From the NCBI GenBank assembly GCA_024304855.1, contig JAMWZG010000012.1, positions 1-32,898 on the forward strand: a DNA stretch of 32,898 bases, given 5' to 3'. This document shows, in pieces, positions 7,032 through 14,690 of this stretch. This DNA is from Paracoccaceae bacterium. GTDB lineage: Bacteria > Pseudomonadota > Alphaproteobacteria > Rhodobacterales > Rhodobacteraceae. The notes under the pieces were generated by a model, which was given only the letters and a program-made list of their open reading frames with translations, did no database searches and was not told the DNA's origin. Each line of letters opens with the position of its first letter. Positions within the stretch are counted from its first letter, which is position 1. Made by a program: the position numbers and the translations under genes.

Positions 7032-8539
7032 CCGAGATCACCCCTGTCCTGCGGCTGGATGGTATCGTCAAGACCTTCCCCGGTGTGCGCGCGCTGGACG
7101 GCGTGTCCCTGTCTGTCATGCCCGGAGAGGTGCACGCCCTGATGGGCGAAAACGGCGCAGGCAAATCCACGCTGATGAAGGTGCTGGGCGGCATTCACGC
7201 GCCCGATGCCGGACGGATCTTCATTGCCGAGGAACCCGTTATCATGACCTCGCCCCAACAGGCCAAGGCCAAGGGGGTGGTCTTCATCCATCAGGAGCTG
7301 AGCCTGGCTGATGAGCTGAGCGTGGCCGAGAACATCTTTCTGGGCGAGTTGCCCCTGAAATCCTTTGGTCGCGTCGATTGGAAAACCCTCTATGACACCA
7401 CCGACGCGATCCTGGAAACCCTGAACGTCGGCTTTGATGCCCGCACACGGGTGGGGGATCTGTCCATCGCCAATCAGCAGATGGTCGAGATCGGCCGCGC
7501 CCTGACCGTCAACCCGCGCGCGGTGATCTTCGACGAGCCGACTGCGTCGTTGACCGATGCCGAAAAGGTGGTGCTGTTCAAGGTCATCGCTGACTTGCAG
7601 GCGCGGGGCGTGGGCATCATCTACATCTCGCACCGGATGGAGGAGATCTTCAAGATCACCGACCGCATCACCGTGCTGCGCGACGGGCAGTATCGCGGCA
7701 CCCTGATAACGGCGGAGACGGATGAGGATGAGGTGACGCAGCTGATGATCGGCCGCAGCCTTGATCTGTCGCGCAACGCCAGCCATCACCAGATGGGCGA
7801 TGTCGCGCTGGAAGTGCGGGATCTGACCTGCGGCACCCTGTTTCAGGATGTCAGCTTCTCGCTCCGCAAGGGCGAGGTGCTGGGTTTTTACGGCCTTGTG
7901 GGCGCCGGGCGGACCGAGATTGCCGAAACCCTGTTCGGGCTGCGGACCCCCTCTGCGGGCCAGATCCTGCTGGAGGGTCAGGCCGTCAGGATCACCTCGC
8001 CAATCGAGGCGATCCGCCACGGTATTTCCCTTGTCCCCGAGGATCGCAAGAACCAGGGCCTTGTGCTGGGCATGAACTGCCGAGACAACATGACCCTGCC
8101 GCAGGTCGATGGCCTGCGCGCCGGTCCCTTCGTCAGCAGCGGGGCCGAGGTCGAGATTTTCGATCACTACAAGGAGAAGCTGGACATCCGCACGCCGGGC
8201 TGGCGACAGATCGTCGGCAATCTCTCGGGCGGGAACCAGCAGAAGATCGTGATCGGCAAATGGCTGTCGATGCGTCCCAAGGTGCTGATCGTGGATGAGC
8301 CGACGCGGGGCATTGATGTCGGCTCGAAATCCGAGATCCACAACCTGATCCGCGATCTGGCCGCGCAGGGCTATGCGGTGATCGTCATCAGCTCGGAAAT
8401 GCCCGAGGTGCTGCATGTTTCAGACCGCATCATCGCGATGTTCGCGGGCCGGGTGATGCGCGAGTTCACCAGCGAGGAGGTGACGGAGGACAATCTGATC
8501 CAGGCCATCTCCGGCATCAAGGAGGGGAGGGTGGCCTGA
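7028..8539 (+). CDS. sugar ABC transporter ATP-binding protein, double-domain (RbsA/MglA class)
   Basis: A 503-residue protein with two fused nucleotide-binding domains. Domain 1 has Walker A GENGAGKST (residues 40-48), a degenerate signature (DLSIANQQMVEIGRAL) and Walker B VIFDEPTASL. Domain 2 has a degenerate Walker A (GLVGAGRTE), a canonical LSGGNQQKIVIGKWL signature and VLIVDEPTRGID. This split is normal for the ribose/galactose/xylose class, in which the two sites are unequal. It ends the transport operon. No kinase or isomerase follows, so in this locus the imported compound is apparently handled first by dehydrogenases, or by genes beyond the window. Confidence 0.96.
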   Translation: MTEITPVLRLDGIVKTFPGVRALDGVSLSVMPGEVHALMGENGAGKSTLMKVLGGIHAPDAGRIFIAEEPVIMTSPQQAKAKGVVFIHQELSLADELSVAENIFLGELPLKSFGRVDWKTLYDTTDAILETLNVGFDARTRVGDLSIANQQMVEIGRALTVNPRAVIFDEPTASLTDAEKVVLFKVIADLQARGVGIIYISHRMEEIFKITDRITVLRDGQYRGTLITAETDEDEVTQLMIGRSLDLSRNASHHQMGDVALEVRDLTCGTLFQDVSFSLRKGEVLGFYGLVGAGRTEIAETLFGLRTPSAGQILLEGQAVRITSPIEAIRHGISLVPEDRKNQGLVLGMNCRDNMTLPQVDGLRAGPFVSSGAEVEIFDHYKEKLDIRTPGWRQIVGNLSGGNQQKIVIGKWLSMRPKVLIVDEPTRGIDVGSKSEIHNLIRDLAAQGYAVIVISSEMPEVLHVSDRIIAMFAGRVMREFTSEEVTEDNLIQAISGIKEGRVA

Positions 8540-8551
8540 TCCACGCCCGGG

Positions 8552-8568
8552 CGGGTCAGACAGACCCG
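8552..8568 (+). terminator. hairpin after the sugar operon
   Basis: CGGGTC (8552-8557) pairs with GACCCG (8563-8568) around the loop AGACA, 12 bp after the ATPase stop. There is no T run, so it could be a terminator needing help or only a 3'-end stabiliser. The rest of the 206-bp gap up to the lipoprotein gene shows nothing else I can name. Confidence 0.35.
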
Positions 8569-8745
8569 TGCCAGCGCGCCCCTTGCAGCAGGTCTGATGC
8601 AGACTGTGACATTTGCGCACTGATCCTGGACAAAGCGGCGCCTGCCCGGAACCGCAATCCCCGCCCGGCACTTGTCCTCATGCTGTCATGCGCAGATTGC
8701 TCTGCGGCGATGGCGCAATTGATCGAACCAAGTCAGGAACAGACC

Positions 8746-9057
8746 ATGATGCACCACACAGACGACACTCACGCAATGCCCGCCCCCAAGGGCGGCAAGG
8801 CTCTGGCCGCAGGGGCCGTCCTGCTGGCGTTGGCCGCCTGCGCCGCACCGATGCCGCCGGCCTCCGAAACCGAGACGGGTTTCATTGCCGAACTGCCGCC
8901 AGAGGTCATCACGCTGGCCGATCCGACCCAGAACCTTCAGGCGGTCAGGATCATGGACGATGGCTGCTACTGGTATCAGCATTCCGGCCCGGTCGAGACG
9001 ACGATGCTGCCCCTCAGAACCCCGGCCGGCAACCCGATCTGCACACCGCGCGGCTGA
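8746..9057 (+). CDS. small lipoprotein of unknown function
   Basis: A 103-residue protein. A short polar N-terminus is followed by a hydrophobic segment ending in LLALAAC, a convincing lipobox with the lipidated Cys about 30 residues in. The mature part is about 70 residues long, has two further cysteines (in MDDGCYWYQ and in the last ten residues) that could form a disulfide, and carries TLADPTQNLQAVRIMDDGCYW as its most distinctive stretch. Comparable small lipoproteins are common in Rhodobacterales, but I know no function. The frame is open from 8680, but ATG 8746 has an AGGAAC site seven bases upstream. A second ATG follows immediately at 8749. It is a monocistronic gene ending at a strong terminator. 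Confidence 0.75.
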   Translation: MMHHTDDTHAMPAPKGGKALAAGAVLLALAACAAPMPPASETETGFIAELPPEVITLADPTQNLQAVRIMDDGCYWYQHSGPVETTMLPLRTPAGNPICTPRG

Positions 9058-9087
9058 TCCGGTCGCCCTTTTCTGTGGCCTCATACG

Positions 9088-9116
9088 AAATCCGCCCGGT
9101 CGTGCCGGGCGGATTT
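9088..9116. terminator. bidirectional rho-independent terminator
   Basis: AAATCCGCCCGG (9088-9099) is a perfect 12-bp complement of CCGGGCGGATTT (9105-9116) around a 5-base loop. The A and T ends give a T-rich tail on either strand. It lies between the convergent lipoprotein and L,D-transpeptidase genes and should serve both. Confidence 0.85.
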
Positions 9117-9125
9117 GCGTTATGG

Positions 9126-9785
9126 TCAGGCCAGCCCATCAGCCTCAGGCGGATAGAGATAGGCGGTCACACCCGTATCCACATGCTCGTATAGGTCGTT
9201 GATATGCGGCATTGCCATCCGCACACAGCCCGAGCTGGCGCGCCCCCCGATCGACTGCGGCGAGGGGGTGCCGTGAATCCGCAGATAGGTATCGCGGTTC
9301 CCGACATAGAGATAGAGCGCGCGCGACCCCAGTGCGTTCTGCGGCCCCGGCTCCATCCCGTCCTCATATTGCGCGTAAAGCTCGGGCTCGCGCTCGATCA
9401 TGGATTTGGTCGGTGTCCAGCGCGGCCATTCCACCTTGCGACGGATCGTATAGGTGCCCGGTTCATAAAGTCCGGCCCGTCCGATGGACACGCCATAGCG
9501 CATCGCCGTTCCGCCTTGCTCGATATGATAAAGATAGCGCGCGACCGCATCCACATGGATGTCGCCCGGCAACAGATCGCCGCGCGCCTCGACCCGCTGG
9601 GGCAGGAACCGGGGATGCAGACCCCATGGGTTCGTGGTGGCCGGATCGTAGCCGGGCGGCGTCACCATGGCATCCCAGGCCGCCTTCTGCGCCTCGCTCG
9701 GTCTGCCCGCCGCAAGCACAGGCCCCGCAATCGGAGCCGAGAACAGAGCGGCGCTCGTTGCAATGAAATGGCGTCTGGTCAGCAT
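9126..9785 (-). CDS. L,D-transpeptidase (YkuD family), exported
   Basis: A 219-residue exported enzyme that cross-links peptidoglycan or attaches proteins to it, using a cysteine nucleophile. The N-terminus TRRHFIATSAALFSAPIAG looks like a Tat-type signal (twin Arg at residues 4-5) with cleavage near AA-G at about 26-27. The YkuD catalytic motif is complete: H171, then SIGGRASSGCVRM with C187 and R189. The start at 9785 has an AAGGGGA site; upstream in-frame sequence lacks one. It stands alone, convergent with the lipoprotein gene and divergent from the histidine kinase. Confidence 0.93.
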   Translation of the reverse strand: MLTRRHFIATSAALFSAPIAGPVLAAGRPSEAQKAAWDAMVTPPGYDPATTNPWGLHPRFLPQRVEARGDLLPGDIHVDAVARYLYHIEQGGTAMRYGVSIGRAGLYEPGTYTIRRKVEWPRWTPTKSMIEREPELYAQYEDGMEPGPQNALGSRALYLYVGNRDTYLRIHGTPSPQSIGGRASSGCVRMAMPHINDLYEHVDTGVTAYLYPPEADGLA

Positions 9786-10121
9786 CGGAAAATCCCCTTC
9801 ATCGTGCACATTCGTCAGGTGAACGCATGACACCCCCATCAGGCTCCCGATTTTCACCACGCTGTGACTGAAAGCGAGGGAACTGTGATGCGCGCGCCGC
9901 TCTGCCCACCCAGGATTGCGGTGGTTCCTGTCGGTGTGTCGCGCCGGATATGGCCCAATGCGATGTGGCCAAGGTGCAGGTCAAAACCGAAAACGACTGG
10001 CGCCCTATCCGTTTTTCGCCGGATGCCCAATCTTCGCCGCAATCTATGGCTAGCGGATCCGGGTCATCCGCGGTGAGTCCCGGATGTCGTCGCGCGCAGA
10101 GCCCTTCGGCTGGCTCACAGC
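9786..10121. other. intergenic region without a recognisable gene
   Basis: This 336-bp gap separates the divergent L,D-transpeptidase and histidine-kinase genes. Short open frames in it have neither ribosome sites nor recognisable products. It should contain both promoters, but no clear sigma-70 elements or repeats stood out. Confidence 0.5.
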
Positions 10122-11888
10122 ATGGTTCAACCCGCAGATAATAAAGTCAGCTACAACATGTCGGCCAAACACAACGCGCTCTCTTTGCAGATTTCCGTTT
10201 TTCTGTTTGCCGTGTTCGGGGCCGTCCTGCTTGGCCTGATCTTTGTCAGCTACAACGCAATCAAACTCACGGATGGAGACGCTCTGGCCCGCCAACAGCG
10301 TTTCGCCGCCCGCAGGCTTGATGCAGCCATGGCAAGCATTCCACAGCAACAGCGCAGTGCGACCGTCTGGGATGACGCCGTTCTCAATGTCGCAGCCGTC
10401 AATCAGACCTGGATGGATGACAACCTTGGCGTCTGGATGCAGAATTACTTCGGGCACCACGAAAACTACATTCTTGATCAGGCGAACAGGCCGGTCTTTG
10501 CCTCGGTGCAGGGGGAAGTCCTGACCCCGAGGGCCTATGACACCCGGGCAGAGATCATTGCCCCGCTTGTCGTGCAAATGCGCCAGATCATGTCGGACAT
10601 CCGCGCGCAACAGGATGATCCGCTCGAAGCGATGAGCGAAGTGGCGGTCGTGGCCCCGCTGCGGTTCAACGATGAGGTATCCATTGTCAGCCTTGTTCCC
10701 ATCATCTCGGATTCCGGGGAATTGGCGCAGGCCCCCGGAAGCGAAGCACTCCACATCGCGCTGCGCCGCGTGGATTCCAATTTCGCGCAGGAGATCGGTC
10801 AAACGATCGAGCTTGAGGAGGTGGCCTTCTCTCCGACCCCGCCGGTCCAGCCCTTTGCTGGCACTGCGCTGATCGGACCGACGGGTGATAGCCTCGCCTG
10901 GCTTGTCTGGAAACCGGAACGCCCCGGCATGGATCTGTTCGTGCAGACCTGGCCCTTCCTGTTGCTGCTGGGGCTGGTGGGCAGCACCATTCTGCTATGG
11001 TTCACGCAGCGTCTGTTGCGCGTGTCGCGCCAATTGCAGGACAGTGAGACGCAGGCACGTCTGGATCTGGCCGCACTCGAACATGCGCGAGAAGCGGCCA
11101 AGGTCGCGGATCAGGCGAAGATGAATTTCATGAGCGTTGTCAGCCACGAACTCAGAACACCCCTGACGGTCATCCTGGGCTATGCCCGGCTGGGGAAAAA
11201 CCTGCGTCAGTTTCCGTCGGCGCGACAATTGGATGAGCGGCTTTTGCGGCAACCTGTGAATGTCAATCTTGTCAAAAGCAGCATTGACGAAGTCCTGGCC
11301 TTCGCAACCACAGGCATGGAGAAAATCGAGAAATCGGGCGAGCATCTTTTGTTTCTGGTCAACCAGCTTCTCGATTATGCCAAGATGGAGACAGGAAGCC
11401 TCGAGATGCATCCTGAACTGTGCAATGTGCAGGAGGTGCTGGAGCCGGTGGTCGAACAGATGCGCGTTCTCACCGAGCAGAAGGGGCTGGATCTGGAAAC
11501 GCAGATCATTCCCTGCACCATGCTGGCAGATATCATCCGCACCCGGCAAATCGTGATCAATCTGATGGGAAATGCGATCAAATTCACGGATTCAGGCAAA
11601 GTATCCGTGATTGTCACCGAATCCGACGACAAGGTTCATATCGCTGTATCCGATACCGGAATTGGCATCGAACCCCATGAACTCGACAAGATCTTTTTCG
11701 CATTCCATCAAACGGACCTGTCATTTTCGCGCAGCGCCGCCGGAACCGGCCTCGGCCTGACCGTTGCGCGGGAACTGGCCCAACGCGCAGGCGGAAACAT
11801 CAGCGTGCAAAGCACCGTCGGCCGTGGCAGCACATTCACACTTTCCCTGCCGAAACAGGCATCATCGTCCATGGTCCAGGCGGCCTGA
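10122..11888 (+). CDS. membrane sensor histidine kinase with CHASE4-like sensor domain
   Basis: A 588-residue inner-membrane kinase. It has a first membrane helix at about residues 20-45 and a periplasmic domain at about 50-265 whose SATVWDDAVLNVAA and YILDQANRPVFASVQ stretches match the CHASE4 pattern. A second helix follows at about 270-290, then a HisKA domain with SHELRTPL (phospho-acceptor H342) and a HATPase_c domain with NLMGNAIKF (N box), VSDTGIGIE (G1) and GTGLGLTVA (G2). HisKA contains a longer than usual insert after the H box (about residues 355-400). The start is uncertain: ATG 10122 and ATG 10158 are both poor in ribosome sites. No response regulator is adjacent, so it is an orphan kinase here; the signal is unknown. 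Confidence 0.9.
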   Translation: MVQPADNKVSYNMSAKHNALSLQISVFLFAVFGAVLLGLIFVSYNAIKLTDGDALARQQRFAARRLDAAMASIPQQQRSATVWDDAVLNVAAVNQTWMDDNLGVWMQNYFGHHENYILDQANRPVFASVQGEVLTPRAYDTRAEIIAPLVVQMRQIMSDIRAQQDDPLEAMSEVAVVAPLRFNDEVSIVSLVPIISDSGELAQAPGSEALHIALRRVDSNFAQEIGQTIELEEVAFSPTPPVQPFAGTALIGPTGDSLAWLVWKPERPGMDLFVQTWPFLLLLGLVGSTILLWFTQRLLRVSRQLQDSETQARLDLAALEHAREAAKVADQAKMNFMSVVSHELRTPLTVILGYARLGKNLRQFPSARQLDERLLRQPVNVNLVKSSIDEVLAFATTGMEKIEKSGEHLLFLVNQLLDYAKMETGSLEMHPELCNVQEVLEPVVEQMRVLTEQKGLDLETQIIPCTMLADIIRTRQIVINLMGNAIKFTDSGKVSVIVTESDDKVHIAVSDTGIGIEPHELDKIFFAFHQTDLSFSRSAAGTGLGLTVARELAQRAGGNISVQSTVGRGSTFTLSLPKQASSSMVQAA

Positions 11889-12197
11889 TTTCCCGGATCA
11901 ACCGCCATTGCGCGCAGGCCAATGGCCGTCCAGCCAAGGCGATCACCTCAAGCGCAGCCCCCACGCACCCGCCACGACGGTCACGCAGCCCGCACCACAC
12001 ATGTCATCGCAATCTCAGGCAAGTTGGCTGCGGCAGTGGGATTGTAGTTTAAGTTGTTGATTTATAATAAAAGTATAACAAACAGCAGGAAATGACGTCA
12101 ACTCTGATTCTGCGGAAATTGACACTGTGGGGCGGCGTGTAAAGGTATCGTATCGGGACAGATGCAGTCTGGCGTTCAAGTGAGATGGCATGTTGGT
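11889..12197. other. intergenic region with an AT-rich patch
   Basis: This 309-bp gap lies between convergent genes. Its first half is GC-rich; about 12046-12082 is markedly AT-rich (TTTATAATAAAAGTATAAC). I find no gene, tRNA or clear terminator. The patch could mark a recombination boundary, but there is no integrase or duplicated end to support that. Confidence 0.45.
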
Positions 12198-12686
12198 TCA
12201 GTTTGCGTTCTGCCGCAGCCAGTCATTGATCTGATTTGCGATGTCGCCCGGCCCGCTTCCGGCTACGCTCCAGCGTGATAGGGCCACCCTTGTAGCAGGT
12301 CTGGTATTGCGAAAAACCAGCACGACTTTCGACGTCGAACGGCCTTCACCAGTGGTGTGAGTGCGTTCCAGTTCGGCGCTATCCAGACTGTCGAGCGGAT
12401 AGTGTTCTTGCCGCTCGCCCAGGCGTGACCGCCGGGTGACAATTGCCAGTCCCTTCCGCGCGTCAAGCTGGAGGCTCGTCGTTTCAGACAGGGCGACATA
12501 GCCCACCAAGAATGCCCCGTTCAGCCCGATCAAGAGAACCAGAGCCGTTAGAACCTCGCCTCCGATGAGGTTGGCCAATCCGATCAGCGTGACCGGCAGG
12601 ATTGGCAGCATCACGAACCACAGGATGAAACGTGGGATGCCAAGCTCAAGTTCGAACAGGTCTGGGGTATCGGTTTGCACGCTCAT
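12198..12686 (-). CDS. two-helix membrane protein, paralog of its upstream neighbour
   Basis: A 162-residue protein with two adjacent membrane helices (about residues 18-40 and 45-68) and a soluble C-terminal domain of about 90 residues. That domain has a beta-rich pattern (LQLDARKGLAIVTRRSRLG, then LDSLDSAELERTH) ending in a helix (DIANQINDWL). The layout and the LD...GxA...L-x-SxxxAEL...INxWL pattern match the protein encoded just upstream, so the two are tandem duplicates. The fold suggests a membrane-tethered PH-like domain, which is only an impression. Its ATG overlaps the stop of the upstream gene (ATGA, 12683-12686). It is the last gene of the seven-gene VWA operon. Function is unknown. 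Confidence 0.8.
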   Translation of the reverse strand: MSVQTDTPDLFELELGIPRFILWFVMLPILPVTLIGLANLIGGEVLTALVLLIGLNGAFLVGYVALSETTSLQLDARKGLAIVTRRSRLGERQEHYPLDSLDSAELERTHTTGEGRSTSKVVLVFRNTRPATRVALSRWSVAGSGPGDIANQINDWLRQNAN

Positions 12687-13210
12687 GTGGCACCTTTCCG
12701 GGTAGGCACTGACAGCCATGTGTTTATGACATGTGCCAAATGGGCCACATCACCGGACTGCGGCCGCGCCAGAGGCAGAACCACCTCATGCATCGTCGCG
12801 CCATTGGTCAACTTTAGGATCAGACGGACGTCATCATTCCCTGCGGCGCTTCCGTAGCGGGTCTGAAGCTCGGCACCGGTGATCTCTGACAGGGTCAGGC
12901 ATGTCTCGTCCCTACCGCGCAATGTAGTGACGCGGAGCCGGGCTGTGCCTGTGTTCCGGTCCAGCCGCAATTGGGTGAGCTGCGCCACTTCGGTCAGAAA
13001 AGCGCCACCAACCACGGCAGCCATGATCAGGACCGTCACTCCAGTTCCCCATGCGCCGTCGGCTATTGCAGCCATGCTTGCCGCCACCGCAACCAAGATG
13101 GCAGCCACGCCAAGGGCTGTGGGACGGACCGGACGGTTCTCGATTTCCAGAGCGGTGGGGTCATTTGAGATCACGCGGACCTGATCGGTCCTGAGGATGT
13201 TCTGGATCAT
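12683..13210 (-). CDS. two-helix membrane protein of unknown function
   Basis: A 175-residue protein with two membrane helices (about residues 30-48 and 53-72) followed by a soluble domain (LRLDRNTGTARLRVTTLRG, LSEITGAELQTRY, HLAHVINTWL). It is the tandem paralog of the following gene. The frame is open back to 13255, but the ATG at 13210 overlaps the stop of the upstream gene (ATGA) in the style of the whole operon and gives a sensible cytoplasmic N-terminus. The soluble domain of both paralogs is probably cytoplasmic and may interact as a heterodimer. No function can be assigned. Confidence 0.8.
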   Translation of the reverse strand: MIQNILRTDQVRVISNDPTALEIENRPVRPTALGVAAILVAVAASMAAIADGAWGTGVTVLIMAAVVGGAFLTEVAQLTQLRLDRNTGTARLRVTTLRGRDETCLTLSEITGAELQTRYGSAAGNDDVRLILKLTNGATMHEVVLPLARPQSGDVAHLAHVINTWLSVPTRKGAT

Positions 13211-13689
13211 CGGCCTGCCAGATCCGTATCGATGCGCCCTGTCACAGTCTTGCATTGCGCGGGGTCATCATTGCGGCACAGAACCGCCGTGAAACTGGCC
13301 TCCATCCGGCCCGTGTCTTGAAGGTCGAGCCGCTCAAGACTCATCTCTGGGGCGGAAGGTGCCTTGTCACTTTTCCAGATAGTGCCCGCCAACGGACCTT
13401 TGTCGGGCCGCATATCAATGGTGATCCCAGCTGGCGCTTTTTCGATCGCAGGGCTGCCTTCATAGACCAAACCGATATAGAAGTTCCCGTCGCCAAAAGC
13501 GGATAGGTCGATCATGCTGATCGGGCCGATATCCGTAACCTGCACCATGGCTGAGCCGTCTTCCTGCCGCAGCACCTGCCATGTGAGGTCTTGTCCTTCC
13601 AGCTTGGCAGTTACAGTCCCGACTGAATCCAAAGCCGAGACTGGAGTTGCGAGAAGAAGACACAGAATGCCAATATGGTGTTTGTGCAT
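13207..13689 (-). CDS. small exported protein of unknown function (VWA operon)
   Basis: A 160-residue protein with a Sec signal peptide (residues 1 to about 19, ending VSALD) and a beta-rich mature domain. Its end, GRMEASFTAVLCRND...QCKTVTGRIDTDL, is similar to the end of the exported protein at 20241-20780 (GRFSASLCRKD...DCKAVEGRFETAL), including two cysteines about 9-14 residues apart that may form a disulfide. This ties the minus-strand operon to the plus-strand genes 7 kb away. The start has an AGGAGGGA site. It follows the upstream gene by 9 bp and overlaps the next by 4. Confidence 0.8.
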   Translation of the reverse strand: MHKHHIGILCLLLATPVSALDSVGTVTAKLEGQDLTWQVLRQEDGSAMVQVTDIGPISMIDLSAFGDGNFYIGLVYEGSPAIEKAPAGITIDMRPDKGPLAGTIWKSDKAPSAPEMSLERLDLQDTGRMEASFTAVLCRNDDPAQCKTVTGRIDTDLAGR

Positions 13690-13698
13690 TCTTCCCTC

Positions 13699-14235
13699 CT
13701 ACCTGCTTATGACCTGCTCTCGCAGGCCATAGGCTGAGTTCCGTTTTGTCCCCATCGCCTCCCGCTCCGAGAAAAAGCTGATGACACCTTGCGACTGTCG
13801 AGAGCCGCTGCCGAATTGCCATTCGAATTGTGGTGCTGAATCGATCTGGCAATCCTGAACAAGCGCCCACTCAAAGGGCTCCGGCACCATCATATGGAAC
13901 TTCTTGTCCATCTTCTGACCCTTCACAAAGTCGTATCGCAGAGGCTTGTTTCCACCACGCACCGGGACCAGTTCAGTCATCGCACCACCGCCGCCGCCGA
14001 GATAAAGACGGTTGCGGTTACGGTCATAGGTGATCTCCATAAGTCCGTGTTGCACGCCCATGACGGGCTTTGCGCCAATGGCTTCTTCGGTCCAGATACC
14101 TTCGATCAATGGGCCGATCTGGCGCAGGTCAAATTTTCCGGCGCGGTGAACCTCGGCCCTACAGACCTCGTTGGCGAAAGCGGGTTGCGCTGCGAGGGCA
14201 AGGCTGAACGCGACAATAAGAGCAGTCGGTCTCAT
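13699..14235 (-). CDS. exported protein of unknown function (VWA operon)
   Basis: A 178-residue protein with a Sec signal peptide (MRPTALIVAFSLALAAQ, cleavage after AFA near residue 21). The mature part has two cysteines (near residue 24 and in VQDCQIDSAPQ) and stretches such as NRNRLYLGGGGGAMTELVPV and FEWALVQDC. I do not recognise a domain. ATG 14235 overlaps the stop of the lipoprotein gene upstream (ATGA), which is why it is preferred over earlier in-frame starts that would lie inside that gene. It probably acts in the periplasm with the VWA protein and lipoprotein of the same operon. Confidence 0.78.
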   Translation of the reverse strand: MRPTALIVAFSLALAAQPAFANEVCRAEVHRAGKFDLRQIGPLIEGIWTEEAIGAKPVMGVQHGLMEITYDRNRNRLYLGGGGGAMTELVPVRGGNKPLRYDFVKGQKMDKKFHMMVPEPFEWALVQDCQIDSAPQFEWQFGSGSRQSQGVISFFSEREAMGTKRNSAYGLREQVISR

Positions 14236-14690
14236 TCCTGAACCCTCCCCTCCAGACGCAAGGGTGCCAGTGCGGGATCGGGGGCGAAGCGCGCCGGCGC
14301 GCAATCCCCGCTGGTGCAGGGGCCGACGGTCAGGCTCCGTCGCGTCAGATCTGGGTTGCACTCCATGATGGTGGCATCCGCCAGACGTTCGAAGGTGATC
14401 ATGCCGCCCTGTTCGGTAAAGGCGCGGGGCGGCCCAAGAGGCGGGATCGGCAGGTCATAGCTACTGGTCGTGCCGGTGGCCGGTTCCGATACTGTGATCC
14501 GGCGGCTGTGCGGCGCGATGTCGGCCGGGTAGGTCACGCTATAGCCGACACGGCAGAACCCGGTGCCATCCGACCTGACCGGCATGAATGTGACTACTCC
14601 GCCAGCCGGGCGGTCGGTAGCCGGGGGCGTGTCGGGCACGCAAGCGGCAAGCAAGGCGACGGCAGGGATTGCAAGCGGCAGATGTCTCAT
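14232..14690 (-). CDS. lipoprotein of unknown function (VWA operon)
   Basis: A 152-residue lipoprotein. The signal peptide ends in ALLAAC with the lipidated Cys at residue 17, followed by a Pro/Thr-rich linker. The mature part has Cys residues in GFCRVGYS, MECNPD and VGPCTSGDCAP that may form disulfides. SVTYPADIAPHSRRITVSEP is the most distinctive stretch. No known domain was recognised. The start overlaps the VWA gene stop (ATGA, 14687-14690), with GGAGG ten bases upstream, so its translation is coupled to that of the VWA protein. It may anchor the complex to the outer membrane; this is inferred from the lipid anchor and gene order. Confidence 0.8.
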   Translation of the reverse strand: MRHLPLAIPAVALLAACVPDTPPATDRPAGGVVTFMPVRSDGTGFCRVGYSVTYPADIAPHSRRITVSEPATGTTSSYDLPIPPLGPPRAFTEQGGMITFERLADATIMECNPDLTRRSLTVGPCTSGDCAPARFAPDPALAPLRLEGRVQE

